The position numbers and the translations under genes were made by a program. The notes below the pieces were generated by a model that was not told where the DNA came from, did no database searches, and saw only the letters and a list, made by a program, of their open reading frames with translations. Shown here in pieces: positions 38,099 to 47,616 of a stretch of 64,000 bases of DNA. The stretch comes from CAWJLE01 sp963843645. Lineage in GTDB: Bacteria > Chloroflexota > Anaerolineae > DAOTYC01. The stretch is from positions 1,116,001 through 1,180,000 of the forward strand of contig CAWJLE010000001.1 in assembly GCA_963843645.1 (NCBI GenBank). The letters run 5' to 3'. How positions within the stretch are numbered: the stretch's first letter is position 1; every line of letters starts with the position of its first letter.

Positions 38099-39308
38099 GT
38101 GGTAGATTCCAACATTGCGGTCGTGGAGGGCTCCATGGCCGTGGCTCAGGCGGTGCGGCAGGCGCGTCCCGGCGTCATCTCCGCGTATCCCATCACGCCG
38201 CAGACCCACATCGTCGAGTTCCTGGCGCAGATGGTCGCCGACGGCGACCTGGACGCCCAGTACGTCCGCGCCGATTTCGGAGTTCTCGGCGGCGTCCATC
38301 GTCTACGGCGCTTCAGTTGCCGGAGTCCGCGCCTACACGGCCTCGGCCTCGCAGGGGCTGGCTCTGATGACGGAGGTGATCTACAACATGGCCGGCGCCC
38401 GGCTGCCGGTGGTCCTGACCGGGGCGAACCGGCAGCTCTCGGCGCCCATCGGTCTGCAGCCCGACCACCAGGACACGCTGCTGCTGCGCGACTCCGGGCT
38501 GATCGAGCTGTACGTGGAGAGCGCCCAGGAAGCCTACGACACGCACCTGCAGGCCTTTAAGATAGCCGAAGACCCGGCGGTCCTCCTGCCGATCGTCGTA
38601 TGCCTGGATGGCTACATCCTGACGCACGTCTTCGAGCCGGTTCGGACGCTGTCGCAGGACGCCGTCGATGCATTCCTACCGCCGTACCGGCCACGACACG
38701 TGCTGGCGCCGGACCGCCCTGAGATCTTCGGTTCGTACACCGACGAGGCGAATACGTTGGAGGTGCGGTACCTGGCCCATCAGGCGTCTCTGCGCGCCGG
38801 TGAGGTCATCGAGCGGACGGCACGGGAGTACGAGCGCCGGTTCGGGCTGTATCATGGTGGGCTGATCGATACGTACGCACTGGACGACGCCGAGATCGTG
38901 CTGGTCGCGATGGGCTCCATGGTGAGCACGCTGCGGCAGGCCGTGGATGGGCTGCGCGAGCGGGGTCAGAAGGTCGGCCTGGTCAAGGTTCGCAGCTACC
39001 GCCCGTTTCCGGCGGAAGGGCTGCGGGCGGCTCTCCGCGGGGTAGGTGCGGTCGCCGTGCTCGACAAGGGGCTGTCGATGGGTTTTGGGGGCATCCTCGC
39101 CGCCGACGTCAGGGCCGCCCTGTGCAACGTGAAAGATGCGCCGTTGGTGCTTGGGCTTATGGCCGGATACGGCGGACGGGAAGTGACGTTGGAGGGTGTG
39201 GACGAGATCGTGGCGCTGGCCGACCAGGCGTTGCAGCAAGGGCGCGTCGACGACCCATGCGTGTTCTTCGGTCTGCGCGCGGAGATATTACCGGAGGACG
39301 GCCGATGA
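38099..39308 (+). CDS. porA: 2-oxoacid:ferredoxin oxidoreductase, alpha subunit (one frameshift)
   Basis: About 402 residues. The GTG start gives VVDSNIAVVEGSMAVAQAVRQARPGVISAYPITPQTHIVEFLAQ, the pyrimidine-domain opening of pyruvate-type enzymes. After the break come SEFSAASIVYGASVAGVRAYTASASQGLALM and GANRQLSAPIGLQPDHQDTLLLRDSG, and the C-terminal domain includes VAMGSMVSTLRQAVDGLRERGQKVGLVKVRSYRPFP. One extra T in TTT at 38275-38277 causes the break; removing it restores RADSEFSAAS. The end overlaps the beta gene by ATGA. Confidence 0.93.
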
Positions 39309-40189
39309 GCGAAACGAACGCATACGACCAGCAGCTGTTCGTGCCGGGACACCGGGCTTGTCCCGGGTGCGGCGTGCCGATCGCGGTTCGGGCCATTCTA
39401 CGGGCCACCGGTCCGAACGTGATCGTCGTAAGCCCGACCGGCTGCCTGGAGACCTTCACGTCGCCTTATCCGTCTACCCCGTGGGGAGTGCCATGGGTCC
39501 ATGCGTTGTTCGAGAATGCGGCCGCCGTGGCGTCGGGCGTGGAAGCCGCGCTGAAAGTCCGCGGCCGGACAGATACGCCTGTCGTGGTGATCGGCGGGGA
39601 CGGCGGCACGTACGACATCGGCATCGGCTCGCTGTCCGGCATGCTGGAGCGCGGCCACAACATCACGTACATCTGCTACGACAACGAGGCCTACATGAAC
39701 ACCGGCGTACAGCGTTCGAGCGCGACGCCCTTCGCTGCGGCCACGACCACCAGTCCGGTGGGCAAGGCGGACTGGGGAAAAATGCGCCCGAAGAAGAACG
39801 TGCCGGCCATCGCTCTGGCGCACGACATCCCGTACGTCGCGACGGCCTCGATTGCCTACCCGCGGGACATCACCCGCAAGGTGGAGCGTGCGCTGAGCAT
39901 CGAGGGGCCGAAGTACATCGACGTCCATACGCCCTGTCCGATTGGCTGGGGGTTCGACGCGGCGCTGACCATCGAGGTCGCCCGGCTGGCCGTGTCGACC
40001 GGGCTGGTGCCGCTGTACGAGGCCGGTTCAGCGGTGGAGTTCCGAGCACGTAAGCTGAAAGACCAGCAGCCGGTCAGCGTCTATCTCAAGCTGCAGGGAC
40101 GGTTCAAGCATCTGTTTTCCCGGCCTGATGGGCCGCAGATCATCGCGCAGATTCAGGCCATTGCAGACCGCAACGTTGCCCGGCACTGA
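39305..40189 (+). CDS. porB: 2-oxoacid:ferredoxin oxidoreductase, beta (TPP-binding) subunit
   Basis: A 294-residue TPP-binding subunit. CPGCGVPIAVRAIL carries the first cluster cysteines, VSPTGCLETFTSPYP and TPCPIGWGFD further ones of the 4Fe-4S site. The TPP motif is VVIGGDGGTYDIGIGSLSGMLERGHNITYICYDNEAYMNTG. The PCPIGW ending and the YPITPQ motif of the alpha subunit favour pyruvate over branched-chain oxoacids. It closes the trmB-gamma-delta-alpha-beta operon, giving reversible pyruvate to acetyl-CoA conversion with reduced ferredoxin, as expected in an anaerobe or facultative organism. Confidence 0.94.
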   Translation: MSETNAYDQQLFVPGHRACPGCGVPIAVRAILRATGPNVIVVSPTGCLETFTSPYPSTPWGVPWVHALFENAAAVASGVEAALKVRGRTDTPVVVIGGDGGTYDIGIGSLSGMLERGHNITYICYDNEAYMNTGVQRSSATPFAAATTTSPVGKADWGKMRPKKNVPAIALAHDIPYVATASIAYPRDITRKVERALSIEGPKYIDVHTPCPIGWGFDAALTIEVARLAVSTGLVPLYEAGSAVEFRARKLKDQQPVSVYLKLQGRFKHLFSRPDGPQIIAQIQAIADRNVARH

Positions 40190-40276
40190 GTCCGCAGACT
40201 ATGAGCGCTGCGTATTGCGTCGAAGTGCGGCGGATGGCGTGGAGAACTGAAATCTGATTGTGGAGGAGCGCAGGGG

Positions 40277-41485
40277 ATGAACAAGAGCAAGGTGTCCATC
40301 GTTAGAGTGAGCCCCGAGGCGGAGTACGACGCCGTGCTTGCCGGCGTGCGCCAGGCGATCGACCTGGCCGGCGGGTTGGCTGAAGTCGTGAGTCCCGGCC
40401 AAGTGGTGATCATCAAGCCGAACGTGCTGGCGCCATCCGCGCCCGGAGACGGCGCGCTGACCGATCCCCGCGTGTGCCGGGCCATCGCGGACCTGGTGCG
40501 CGAGCGTGGGGCGCGGGCCGTCATCGCCGAGTCGTCGGCGGTCGGCGTCGATACGGAGAAGTCCTTCGTCTCGGTGGGCTACGATGCCCTGCGCGAGCTG
40601 GGCTACGAGGTCATCGATCTAAAAAAGGAAAAGCCGGCGAAGATGAGCGTCCACGAGCCCCTGGTGATGGAGGAGTTCGCCACCTGGGAGATCGTCCGCG
40701 ACGCTGACGTGATCATCAGCGTGCCGGTGCTCAAGACACACGACCAGGCCGAGATGACCCTCAGCCTCAAGAACCTGAAAGGGCTCGAGGCCGACAAGGA
40801 CAAGAAAGAGCTGCACCGCCGGGGCATCTTCAAGGGGGTTGCGGACCTGGCATCGGCCCTCAAACCCGCGCTGACCGTGATCGACGGAATCGTCGGGCAG
40901 GAGGGTCTGGGACCGCTGTACGGTATCCCCATCCGCCTGGGACTGCTGCTGGCCAGCCGGGACCTGGTGGCGGCGGACACCGTGGCGTCGATCATCGCGG
41001 GCTTCGAGCCTCAGGAGATCGGGACCACGGTCTACGCCGCGCAGAAGGGGCTGGGAACGATGGACGTGGGGCAGATCGAGGTCGTTGGGGAGCCCGTCGA
41101 GAGCGTCCAGCGGCGCTTCATGCGCTGCAGCGAGGACGTGCGCGTGAAGGTGGAGGGCTTCCAGATTCTGCACGCGCCAGGCACCTGCACGGGCTGCCGC
41201 AACACGGTTTTGAGCGCCATGTTCGACATGAAGAATGCGGACCAGCTCGACTATTTGCCCGGCCTGACGGTCATCACGGGCCCCGGCGTGGAAATTCCCG
41301 CGAACATCCCTCCGGAGAGCATCGTGGCCGTCGGCATCTGCGTTCCGCCGGAACGCCGCGGCCGGCGTTTCGTAACCGGCTGCCCTCCCAACAACGTCGG
41401 CGTGGTCCAGGAGCTGCTGGGCGGGCGCGCCAAAGTGACCCGCACCTACGCCACGAGCGACGAACCCAGCCCGGAAGACGGGTAG
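40277..41485 (+). CDS. DUF362 family protein
   Basis: A 402-residue protein of the DUF362 family. Hallmarks: VVIIKPNVLAPSAPGDGALTDPRVCRAIADLV, DVIISVPVLKTHDQAEMTLSLKNLKG, and LTVIDGIVGQEGLGPLYGIP. Four cysteines in the C-terminal third (CSEDV, CTGC, and VTGCPP) could bind a metal, but the usual 2[4Fe-4S] ferredoxin insert of some DUF362 proteins is missing. It follows porB by 87 bases on the same strand and ends before a terminator, so it may belong to the oxidoreductase unit. Confidence 0.88.
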   Translation: MNKSKVSIVRVSPEAEYDAVLAGVRQAIDLAGGLAEVVSPGQVVIIKPNVLAPSAPGDGALTDPRVCRAIADLVRERGARAVIAESSAVGVDTEKSFVSVGYDALRELGYEVIDLKKEKPAKMSVHEPLVMEEFATWEIVRDADVIISVPVLKTHDQAEMTLSLKNLKGLEADKDKKELHRRGIFKGVADLASALKPALTVIDGIVGQEGLGPLYGIPIRLGLLLASRDLVAADTVASIIAGFEPQEIGTTVYAAQKGLGTMDVGQIEVVGEPVESVQRRFMRCSEDVRVKVEGFQILHAPGTCTGCRNTVLSAMFDMKNADQLDYLPGLTVITGPGVEIPANIPPESIVAVGICVPPERRGRRFVTGCPPNNVGVVQELLGGRAKVTRTYATSDEPSPEDG

Positions 41486-41528
41486 CTCGCAACGTCGAAG
41501 CGTGGCGGCCACCTTCGGCAAGCGGTGC

Positions 41529-41561
41529 GCGATCGGGCGGCTTCGACCGCCCGATCGCTTT
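41529..41561 (+). terminator. Terminator after the POR-DUF362 unit
   Basis: A perfect 12-bp stem GCGATCGGGCGG / CCGCCCGATCGC (41529-41540, 41547-41558) with a 6-base loop and a short TTTG exit, 44 bases past the DUF362 stop. Confidence 0.72.
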
Positions 41562-41669
41562 GCGGCAAGTTCGCACTTTCGAAAATGGTTCTCTCTTTCC
41601 ACATTCTCTCCAGATGTGCTATCATCCTCTGGGCAACCCTGACCGCACCACAATATCAGGAGGAGATCC

Positions 41670-44600
41670 ATGAGGATTCGCACGCACCGTCAAGTCGTCG
41701 GCCTGACCATCCTCATCCTGACTCTCGTCACCCTCATCGTTCCGTCAGCGCCACGGTCGCCTGCCCATGCGGCGGGAGATCTGAAGGACCTGGTGCGCGC
41801 CTACGAAACGAGCCTCAGCCGATCGGCTGAGACTCAGCAGGAAGCCGCCATGGCGTTGTTCAAGCGCTACGGTGAGTATAAGGCGCTCATCGCCCAGGGG
41901 GGGCAGGTCTCTCAGGCGACGGCCCGCGCGCTGGACGAGCGCCTGGTGGGCATGACGCAGGATATCTGGCGGGAGGTCAGCGTGCGCCGCCCGGGCGGCC
42001 TGAGCCACATCGTCCCGGTCGGTACCCTGGGTGACCGCCTGAACAATACCGCTTACATCCCGGGCAAGAGCGACAAAGACTTCATCCCGCGCGGAAGCCA
42101 GGCTTCGGAGGCGGCTCAGGACTTCACCGAAGCTTTCGAGCGCAAGTTCGGGATCCCCGCATCCAGCGTCGACGCCAATGCGCTCGACCCGACCGACATC
42201 AGCAAGTGGCCGGATCGGGTCCTGGCCGCAACGAACTTCGAAAAATACAATACGAAGGGCGGCATTGCCTGGCTGGAAGCCGACATGTACAAGAAGAAAC
42301 CGGATTTGTGGCGGTTCAACGCCGAGACCGGGCAGTTGGAGCAAGTGAAGTTCGATCGCCTCGTGACGACGCCGCCCCCACCGCTTAACCCTGAGGACGC
42401 GGCCGGTTTCCTCAGCGACAACATGAAGTTTCGGCAGCACCTCACGGAGGAGTTCGGCGGCGACCCGCTCGCCCTGTCGCTGAAGCAGGCCAAGTACGAT
42501 CAACGCAACGTGGAGGCTTTGCTCCTCGCGGGCGGCGAGCTGACGGACGCCGAGAAGAAGATGCTCGAGTGTACCGGCCTGATGCGGGACGGCAAAATGA
42601 GCGAGGCCGCGGCCAAATACGCCGGGCTAATCGGCGAAACCGACCCGCAGAAAGCGCTGGTGGCGTACCGCGAGGCAATCGAGTCGCTCACAGAGCGCGT
42701 TACCAAAGAAGTCATCGAGAAGCACATCGCTCTCATTGCGTCCGGCAAGATGACGCAGGCCGCGACAGACGAGCTGGCGGCCGCAGTGGCCAACATGCCC
42801 CAATACAAGGGGATGGTCGAGAAAGCAGTGTCCGAGAAGCTCGGCAAAGCCGAGTGGAACGAGATCAGCAAGCTGGCTGACGCCTTCGGCAAGCGTGTCA
42901 GCGTGGTCCGCTATGGCATCGAGTACTTCAACGAGCAGGCCCTGAAGTACTTCGGCAAGCCGTACGACAAGCTGAGCGATGCGCAGCGGGCGATTCTCCA
43001 CGGCGCGGAAGACGCCGCCGAAAGCGCCGGCATCGGCAAGATCCTGGGCACCGGACTGAACGCCGCGTTCTCCGCCTACTCCGTTTACAGCTCGTACGAA
43101 GAGGGCGCCAGGAAAGGGACCGCGACCGGGGTCGCCCACGCGGCCGGCCGCACCTTCATCGAGCTGCTGCAGCTTGGCTACCCGCCCGCCCAGATTGCGG
43201 AGCTGATCGGACTGGCCGCCGCCGGCCTGGTCAACCTCGGCGCCGAAGCCTACAAGAACGACGTCCTGAACGCGCTGTACGATGCCTACCGCGCTAATCC
43301 CAGCGATGCCACCCTGCGCGACCTGCTCGATACGCAATCCATTCTCGGCTACTACGCCGGGGGGATCCGGGAGTTTGCCAAGAGCCTCCGGATGGACGAC
43401 CAGAATCTGACCGAGGAACAGATTCGCGAGAAGCTCCGGGCGTACCTGGCCGGCCGCCTGGGTGCAGACCAGATGCAGGCGCAGTTGAGCGAGATCGAGA
43501 ATTGGGTGAAGGACAACGACATCCCGCTGCTGCCGGGCGGGGATTGGCTGACGGCCTTCGGCGATAACGCGCGGCTGAAATCGAAAGACGCCGTCGCTTA
43601 CAATCGCCTGCTCGCCGGCTTGCTGGCGGCCTACGACGACTGGGCGACCCGGCTGCGCGCGGACGGCATTCCGTTCACCGACGAGACCATCAAGCACATC
43701 CTGTGGCTGACGTACCGCGGCAAGCCGGAGGACCTGCAGAAGTTCCTGAATGAGCTGTACGCCAACTCGCCCACCCCCTGCAAGCTGTCTGTCGGCGATG
43801 GCCAGCTCGGGCGCATCATCAGCGCGCGGGGCACGATCATCTCTCAAACGACGCCGTCCCGCGGAGGAGCCATCGCCCGGCCGCAAGTGCTGGTGGGGAC
43901 CGGCGGTTCGTTCCGCGAGAAGCCGGTGGACACGCCCTGCGACCCGGCGCGGCGTTTCGGTCCCTTCGAGATCGCCGGCAGCGGGCAGATCTCGGCCACG
44001 ATCGACGGCAACCCGCCGGTGCCCAACACCTGGAGCCTGTACAACAGCAACACATCGATGGCGGTGTCTTTCGAGCCCAAGGTCGGTGGGGGCTACCGTG
44101 GCGGGGATACCATCCTGGCCCTCTCTGGGCAGGCGGAGAACAGCCACCTGAAAGGCGGCGCCGAGTGGGGCGGGGCGGGGCGGTTGTGGGTGACCATCGG
44201 CGCGCCGGCCGGGGCCGGCCCGCTCACCGGCGCGTGCTTCGAGCAATCCTATTCGGCGCGGGTGGCGGTCGTCGCGGTCAAAGGCGAGAGCCCCGCCGCG
44301 GCGGACGATCGTCTCCTGCCCGGCGATCAGCTGATCACCGACGGCAACGGCGAAACCGTGGTCCAGCTCCCCGACTGTTCGAAGCTGCTGGTGCGGCCCA
44401 ACAGCACCCTGACCCTCACCAGCCCCAAGGACGGCGTCGTCCAGGTCCAGGTGACCCGCGGTGGCTTCCGCCTGCAGCGCCCATCGGGCGGCGTCCATGG
44501 CCTGCAGGTGAAGCTCGGCAACGCCACGGCCAGGCCGGTCGGTACCGAGTTCGAGGTGCAGTGGACCGGCGAGTCCGGAGAGATCACCGTCCTCGACGGC

Positions 44601-47585
44601 GCCGTGTCGCTGACGCCGGACGACGGCGGCGCCGAGACACGGATCGCGGCGGGGCAGCGCTGCGCGTGGCCGAGTGGGGAAATCAGCTCGTACGACGTGG
44701 CTGCGGAGGACCCCACCGGGACTGCCGGGCTGGTCGGCGGCCTGCCGCTCGGCGAGGTCCTCACCGATGACAGCGTGCCTGAACCGTTCGGTCCCAAGAC
44801 CGCCGAGTTTGCGGACAACCATGTTCCCTCCGATTGGGTCTGGCAGGACCCCGGCGGTGACACCAAGCTGGAAACGCCCGCGCCGGGCACGTTGCAGCTC
44901 ACCGTCCCGAACGGCAACGACTTCTGGAACGCCAGCTCTGCGGCGCCCCGCCTGCTCCACAAGGTCACGGGCGATTTCGACCTGGAGGCGGAGGTTCGTT
45001 TGGACTGCAAAGGCGGCGACATGTCCAGCCTCGAGTTTCTGCTGTATTCGCCGGGCTCGGCGCTCGGCGACCTGGCGAAGCAGATGCGCGGAGACGACCT
45101 GATGGCGAACTATCGCCTCGTAGGTGGCGGGTGGCTCCGCGGGGCCGGCCTGAACAAGCTGCTCTGGCTGAACAAGCCGTGGCAGAGCGGCGTGGACGCG
45201 CCTATTGACGGCCTCGTGCGCCTGCGCTTGACCCGCCGCGGCGATTTGTGGAAGAGTTACTGGAGCACCGACCGCCAAACGTGGCGACTCTCCTGGCGCG
45301 AGGAGCTTTCTGCGCCCGACACGGTCTGGGTGGGCTGGGTGGCGAAGCGCCAGGCCTACGATGGCCTGACGGACGAGCCGGCCCACGTCACCCTGCGCGA
45401 CGTCCGTTTGGTCACCGCGGCGCGTGGAAACTTGGGGGCCGAGCCGTGGGACCTGACCTCACCGGACGGCGTCGCGAGCGTCGATGGAGAGCAGACACTC
45501 AGCCTGTCCATGGACGGCTCGCGCCTCGGGTCGACCAGCTTCCAGTCGACAGAGCCGCTGTCCGGCGACTTCGACGTGGTCGCGCGCTTCCAGACCAGCA
45601 ACGATCCGGCGCGCCAGCCGGGCCAGTCACGGTACGCATTGCTGTCCATGAACAGCGGTGACGACAAGCAGCGTGCCTTCGCGCTGTGGCTGGATAGCGA
45701 CGGATTGAAGAATACTCTGGCGACTAACCTGGGCCGCGACGGGGGCTGGCTCGGTGAGGACCGCCAGCCGGCCTACGATACGACGCGTCTGCGCATCGTG
45801 CGCCGCGGCGACCGCGTCTCCACGTTCCGATGGTCCGACTGCACGTGGGCGCCGCTGTCCAGTTACGATGCGGCCATTCCCGAACCGCTGTACGTCAGCG
45901 TGGGGATCGGGAACGACCGGGACGCTGGCGCACCAGGGCCGGTCAAGGCACGTTGGACGATCGAGCAAATCACCGCGGACGATTCGCCACTCGGCGTCGA
46001 TTGGGCGCCCGCAAGTTGTAGTGTCCTGACCCCCGCAGAGCTGCCGGCTAGCGTACAGGTCCCGGAAGGTCTGCGCGCACAGTGGCTCGCTGCCCCCTTT
46101 GCGTTGGGCAGCCTCTTCTTCGGGCCGGACGGCTCGGCGTGCATTTTCTCAAACGAGAGGGGTAAACAAGAGCTGCTGGCCGCAGATGCCGATGGCACCG
46201 CGCGGCCATTCGTTCAGAGCGAGCTGCTGGCGGGGATCAACGGCAAGAATGGCGCCTGGGCGGACGGCCAGGTGATGGTCGCGATTGATTTCTGGCCGGA
46301 TGGAGGGAACCCATACGGCGGTCTCTTCCGCCTGTCGGGCGACGGCAGCTTTAGCGAGTGGAAGCTTGCCGAGGGTCATGGGGGCATGGCGGACGTGATC
46401 GCTGCGCCGAACGGTGGTTGGTATTTCGCCGACTTCGAAAACGACAACGTCTGGTACCTGGCCGCTGAGGGCGTGCCGGAGCAGAAGCTGATCACTCAGG
46501 GCGACGTCCCGCCCGGTGTGACCGGCCTGGCGTACGACCCGGCTGCCGGCGCCTTGTACGCCCTCAACGTCGAAGACGCCTATCCCTTTGGGGGACAGGC
46601 CGGCGTCTACCGGATCACTCCCGACGGACAGGCCGAGCTGGTCGTTGCGCCCCTGGGGTCCAAGAACTTCGGCGGGATGGCCGTAAGCCCGGGCGCCAGC
46701 TTCGCTGCCGGTCTCTACGTCAGCGAGCCGCAGAGCGGGGAGATTCTGCGCGTCAGTCCGGACGGGCAGACCGAGCCGGCGGTGACCGGCCTGACCAACC
46801 CCGGTACGCTCGGATTCAGCCCCACCACCGGCGCCCTGTGGGTCGTCTGCGACGGCAAGGCCGTGCTGATCTGCTCCAGCCCGATGGTCGCGCCCGCGGA
46901 GAAGCCGGCCGTTCGGCAGAACCCGACGCCTGAGGAGCAACCCTCAAAGGCCGTTGTTGGACCCACGGCCACGCGAGCCACGTCTGCCCGCGCCAAGGCC
47001 GGCGCGTCGGTTGCCATTCAGGCGCCCACGGCCACACCCACACCGACCCCAACCGCAACGCCCACGCCAACGCCCGAGTCCGCTCCGGCGCCGGGACGGG
47101 CGAACGCCGTCGCGGGTGGATCTTTCGGAGCCGAACCCGCTGCCACACAAGCCCCTCCGAAAGTCGTGCCGACGCGCGCGCCACTGGTCGAGCCCACCCG
47201 TCAAAAGTCCTCTGCCTCGGCGCCGGCCGTAGAATATGAACTGCTCGTGAAGCGATTGGACGTGGCGACCGAACCTTCCGGCCTTGTGGCCGGCCAGCCG
47301 ATTCGGTTCAACGGCTTGTTTGCAGCAAATGTCTGGCCGGAAGGTGGTCCCCTGTTCCCGGCCACGCAGTTCCGCTGGCGGCCTGGAGCGCAGTTCGACT
47401 GGCAGGAAGGGAGCTGTCCCGCCAATACGCACTACGCCAACTGCTCGCCGCAGCTGACGTTCGTCTATCCTCAGCCGGGCAAGTATGAAGTAAGAGTCGA
47501 GCTCAATTATCGAAATGAAATCCCCGAGCTGGATGGTGCCGACGACGTCCGTGCCTGGGTCTTAGACATTGGGACTGCGCCCTGA
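41670..47585 (+). CDS. Giant secreted multidomain protein (FecR-like, two lectin/DUF1349-like, beta-propeller, PKD-like)
   Basis: An intact 1971-residue exported protein. Order: signal peptide (about 1-35, VVGLTILILTLVTLIVPSAP); an unassigned, mostly helical region (40-720) with SDKD-type motif PGKSDKDF at 131-138; a beta region (725-860); a FecR-like domain (about 866-1010, LLPGDQLITDGNGETVVQL, GTEFEVQW, TVLDGAVSL); two DUF1349/laminin-like beta sandwiches (about 1045-1250 and 1255-1435); an NHL/SMP-30-like propeller (about 1450-1735, VTGLAYDPAAGALYALN); a TPTPTAT stalk; and a PKD-like C-terminal domain. There is no membrane anchor or LPxTG. AGGAGGAG precedes ATG 41670. It is a transcription unit of its own between two terminators. 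Function unknown; surface sensing, binding or adhesion is plausible. Confidence 0.85.
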   Translation: MRIRTHRQVVGLTILILTLVTLIVPSAPRSPAHAAGDLKDLVRAYETSLSRSAETQQEAAMALFKRYGEYKALIAQGGQVSQATARALDERLVGMTQDIWREVSVRRPGGLSHIVPVGTLGDRLNNTAYIPGKSDKDFIPRGSQASEAAQDFTEAFERKFGIPASSVDANALDPTDISKWPDRVLAATNFEKYNTKGGIAWLEADMYKKKPDLWRFNAETGQLEQVKFDRLVTTPPPPLNPEDAAGFLSDNMKFRQHLTEEFGGDPLALSLKQAKYDQRNVEALLLAGGELTDAEKKMLECTGLMRDGKMSEAAAKYAGLIGETDPQKALVAYREAIESLTERVTKEVIEKHIALIASGKMTQAATDELAAAVANMPQYKGMVEKAVSEKLGKAEWNEISKLADAFGKRVSVVRYGIEYFNEQALKYFGKPYDKLSDAQRAILHGAEDAAESAGIGKILGTGLNAAFSAYSVYSSYEEGARKGTATGVAHAAGRTFIELLQLGYPPAQIAELIGLAAAGLVNLGAEAYKNDVLNALYDAYRANPSDATLRDLLDTQSILGYYAGGIREFAKSLRMDDQNLTEEQIREKLRAYLAGRLGADQMQAQLSEIENWVKDNDIPLLPGGDWLTAFGDNARLKSKDAVAYNRLLAGLLAAYDDWATRLRADGIPFTDETIKHILWLTYRGKPEDLQKFLNELYANSPTPCKLSVGDGQLGRIISARGTIISQTTPSRGGAIARPQVLVGTGGSFREKPVDTPCDPARRFGPFEIAGSGQISATIDGNPPVPNTWSLYNSNTSMAVSFEPKVGGGYRGGDTILALSGQAENSHLKGGAEWGGAGRLWVTIGAPAGAGPLTGACFEQSYSARVAVVAVKGESPAAADDRLLPGDQLITDGNGETVVQLPDCSKLLVRPNSTLTLTSPKDGVVQVQVTRGGFRLQRPSGGVHGLQVKLGNATARPVGTEFEVQWTGESGEITVLDGAVSLTPDDGGAETRIAAGQRCAWPSGEISSYDVAAEDPTGTAGLVGGLPLGEVLTDDSVPEPFGPKTAEFADNHVPSDWVWQDPGGDTKLETPAPGTLQLTVPNGNDFWNASSAAPRLLHKVTGDFDLEAEVRLDCKGGDMSSLEFLLYSPGSALGDLAKQMRGDDLMANYRLVGGGWLRGAGLNKLLWLNKPWQSGVDAPIDGLVRLRLTRRGDLWKSYWSTDRQTWRLSWREELSAPDTVWVGWVAKRQAYDGLTDEPAHVTLRDVRLVTAARGNLGAEPWDLTSPDGVASVDGEQTLSLSMDGSRLGSTSFQSTEPLSGDFDVVARFQTSNDPARQPGQSRYALLSMNSGDDKQRAFALWLDSDGLKNTLATNLGRDGGWLGEDRQPAYDTTRLRIVRRGDRVSTFRWSDCTWAPLSSYDAAIPEPLYVSVGIGNDRDAGAPGPVKARWTIEQITADDSPLGVDWAPASCSVLTPAELPASVQVPEGLRAQWLAAPFALGSLFFGPDGSACIFSNERGKQELLAADADGTARPFVQSELLAGINGKNGAWADGQVMVAIDFWPDGGNPYGGLFRLSGDGSFSEWKLAEGHGGMADVIAAPNGGWYFADFENDNVWYLAAEGVPEQKLITQGDVPPGVTGLAYDPAAGALYALNVEDAYPFGGQAGVYRITPDGQAELVVAPLGSKNFGGMAVSPGASFAAGLYVSEPQSGEILRVSPDGQTEPAVTGLTNPGTLGFSPTTGALWVVCDGKAVLICSSPMVAPAEKPAVRQNPTPEEQPSKAVVGPTATRATSARAKAGASVAIQAPTATPTPTPTATPTPTPESAPAPGRANAVAGGSFGAEPAATQAPPKVVPTRAPLVEPTRQKSSASAPAVEYELLVKRLDVATEPSGLVAGQPIRFNGLFAANVWPEGGPLFPATQFRWRPGAQFDWQEGSCPANTHYANCSPQLTFVYPQPGKYEVRVELNYRNEIPELDGADDVRAWVLDIGTAP

Positions 47586-47611
47586 GCTTTCTACCTAAGG
47601 GCGCAGTCGTT
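47573..47611. terminator. Terminator overlapping the stop codon of the giant gene
   Basis: An 11-bp perfect stem GACTGCGCCCT / AGGGCGCAGTC (47573-47583, 47598-47608), loop of 14 bases, followed by GTTTCG. It lies between two convergent genes and may act on both. Confidence 0.65.
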
Positions 47612-47616
47612 TCGTC

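Noticed and set aside
42627..45386. A 919-residue minus-strand open frame inside the giant gene
   Set aside because: It lies antisense to a continuous secreted protein with signal peptide and domains; long antisense frames are expected at this GC content, and it shows no known motif.
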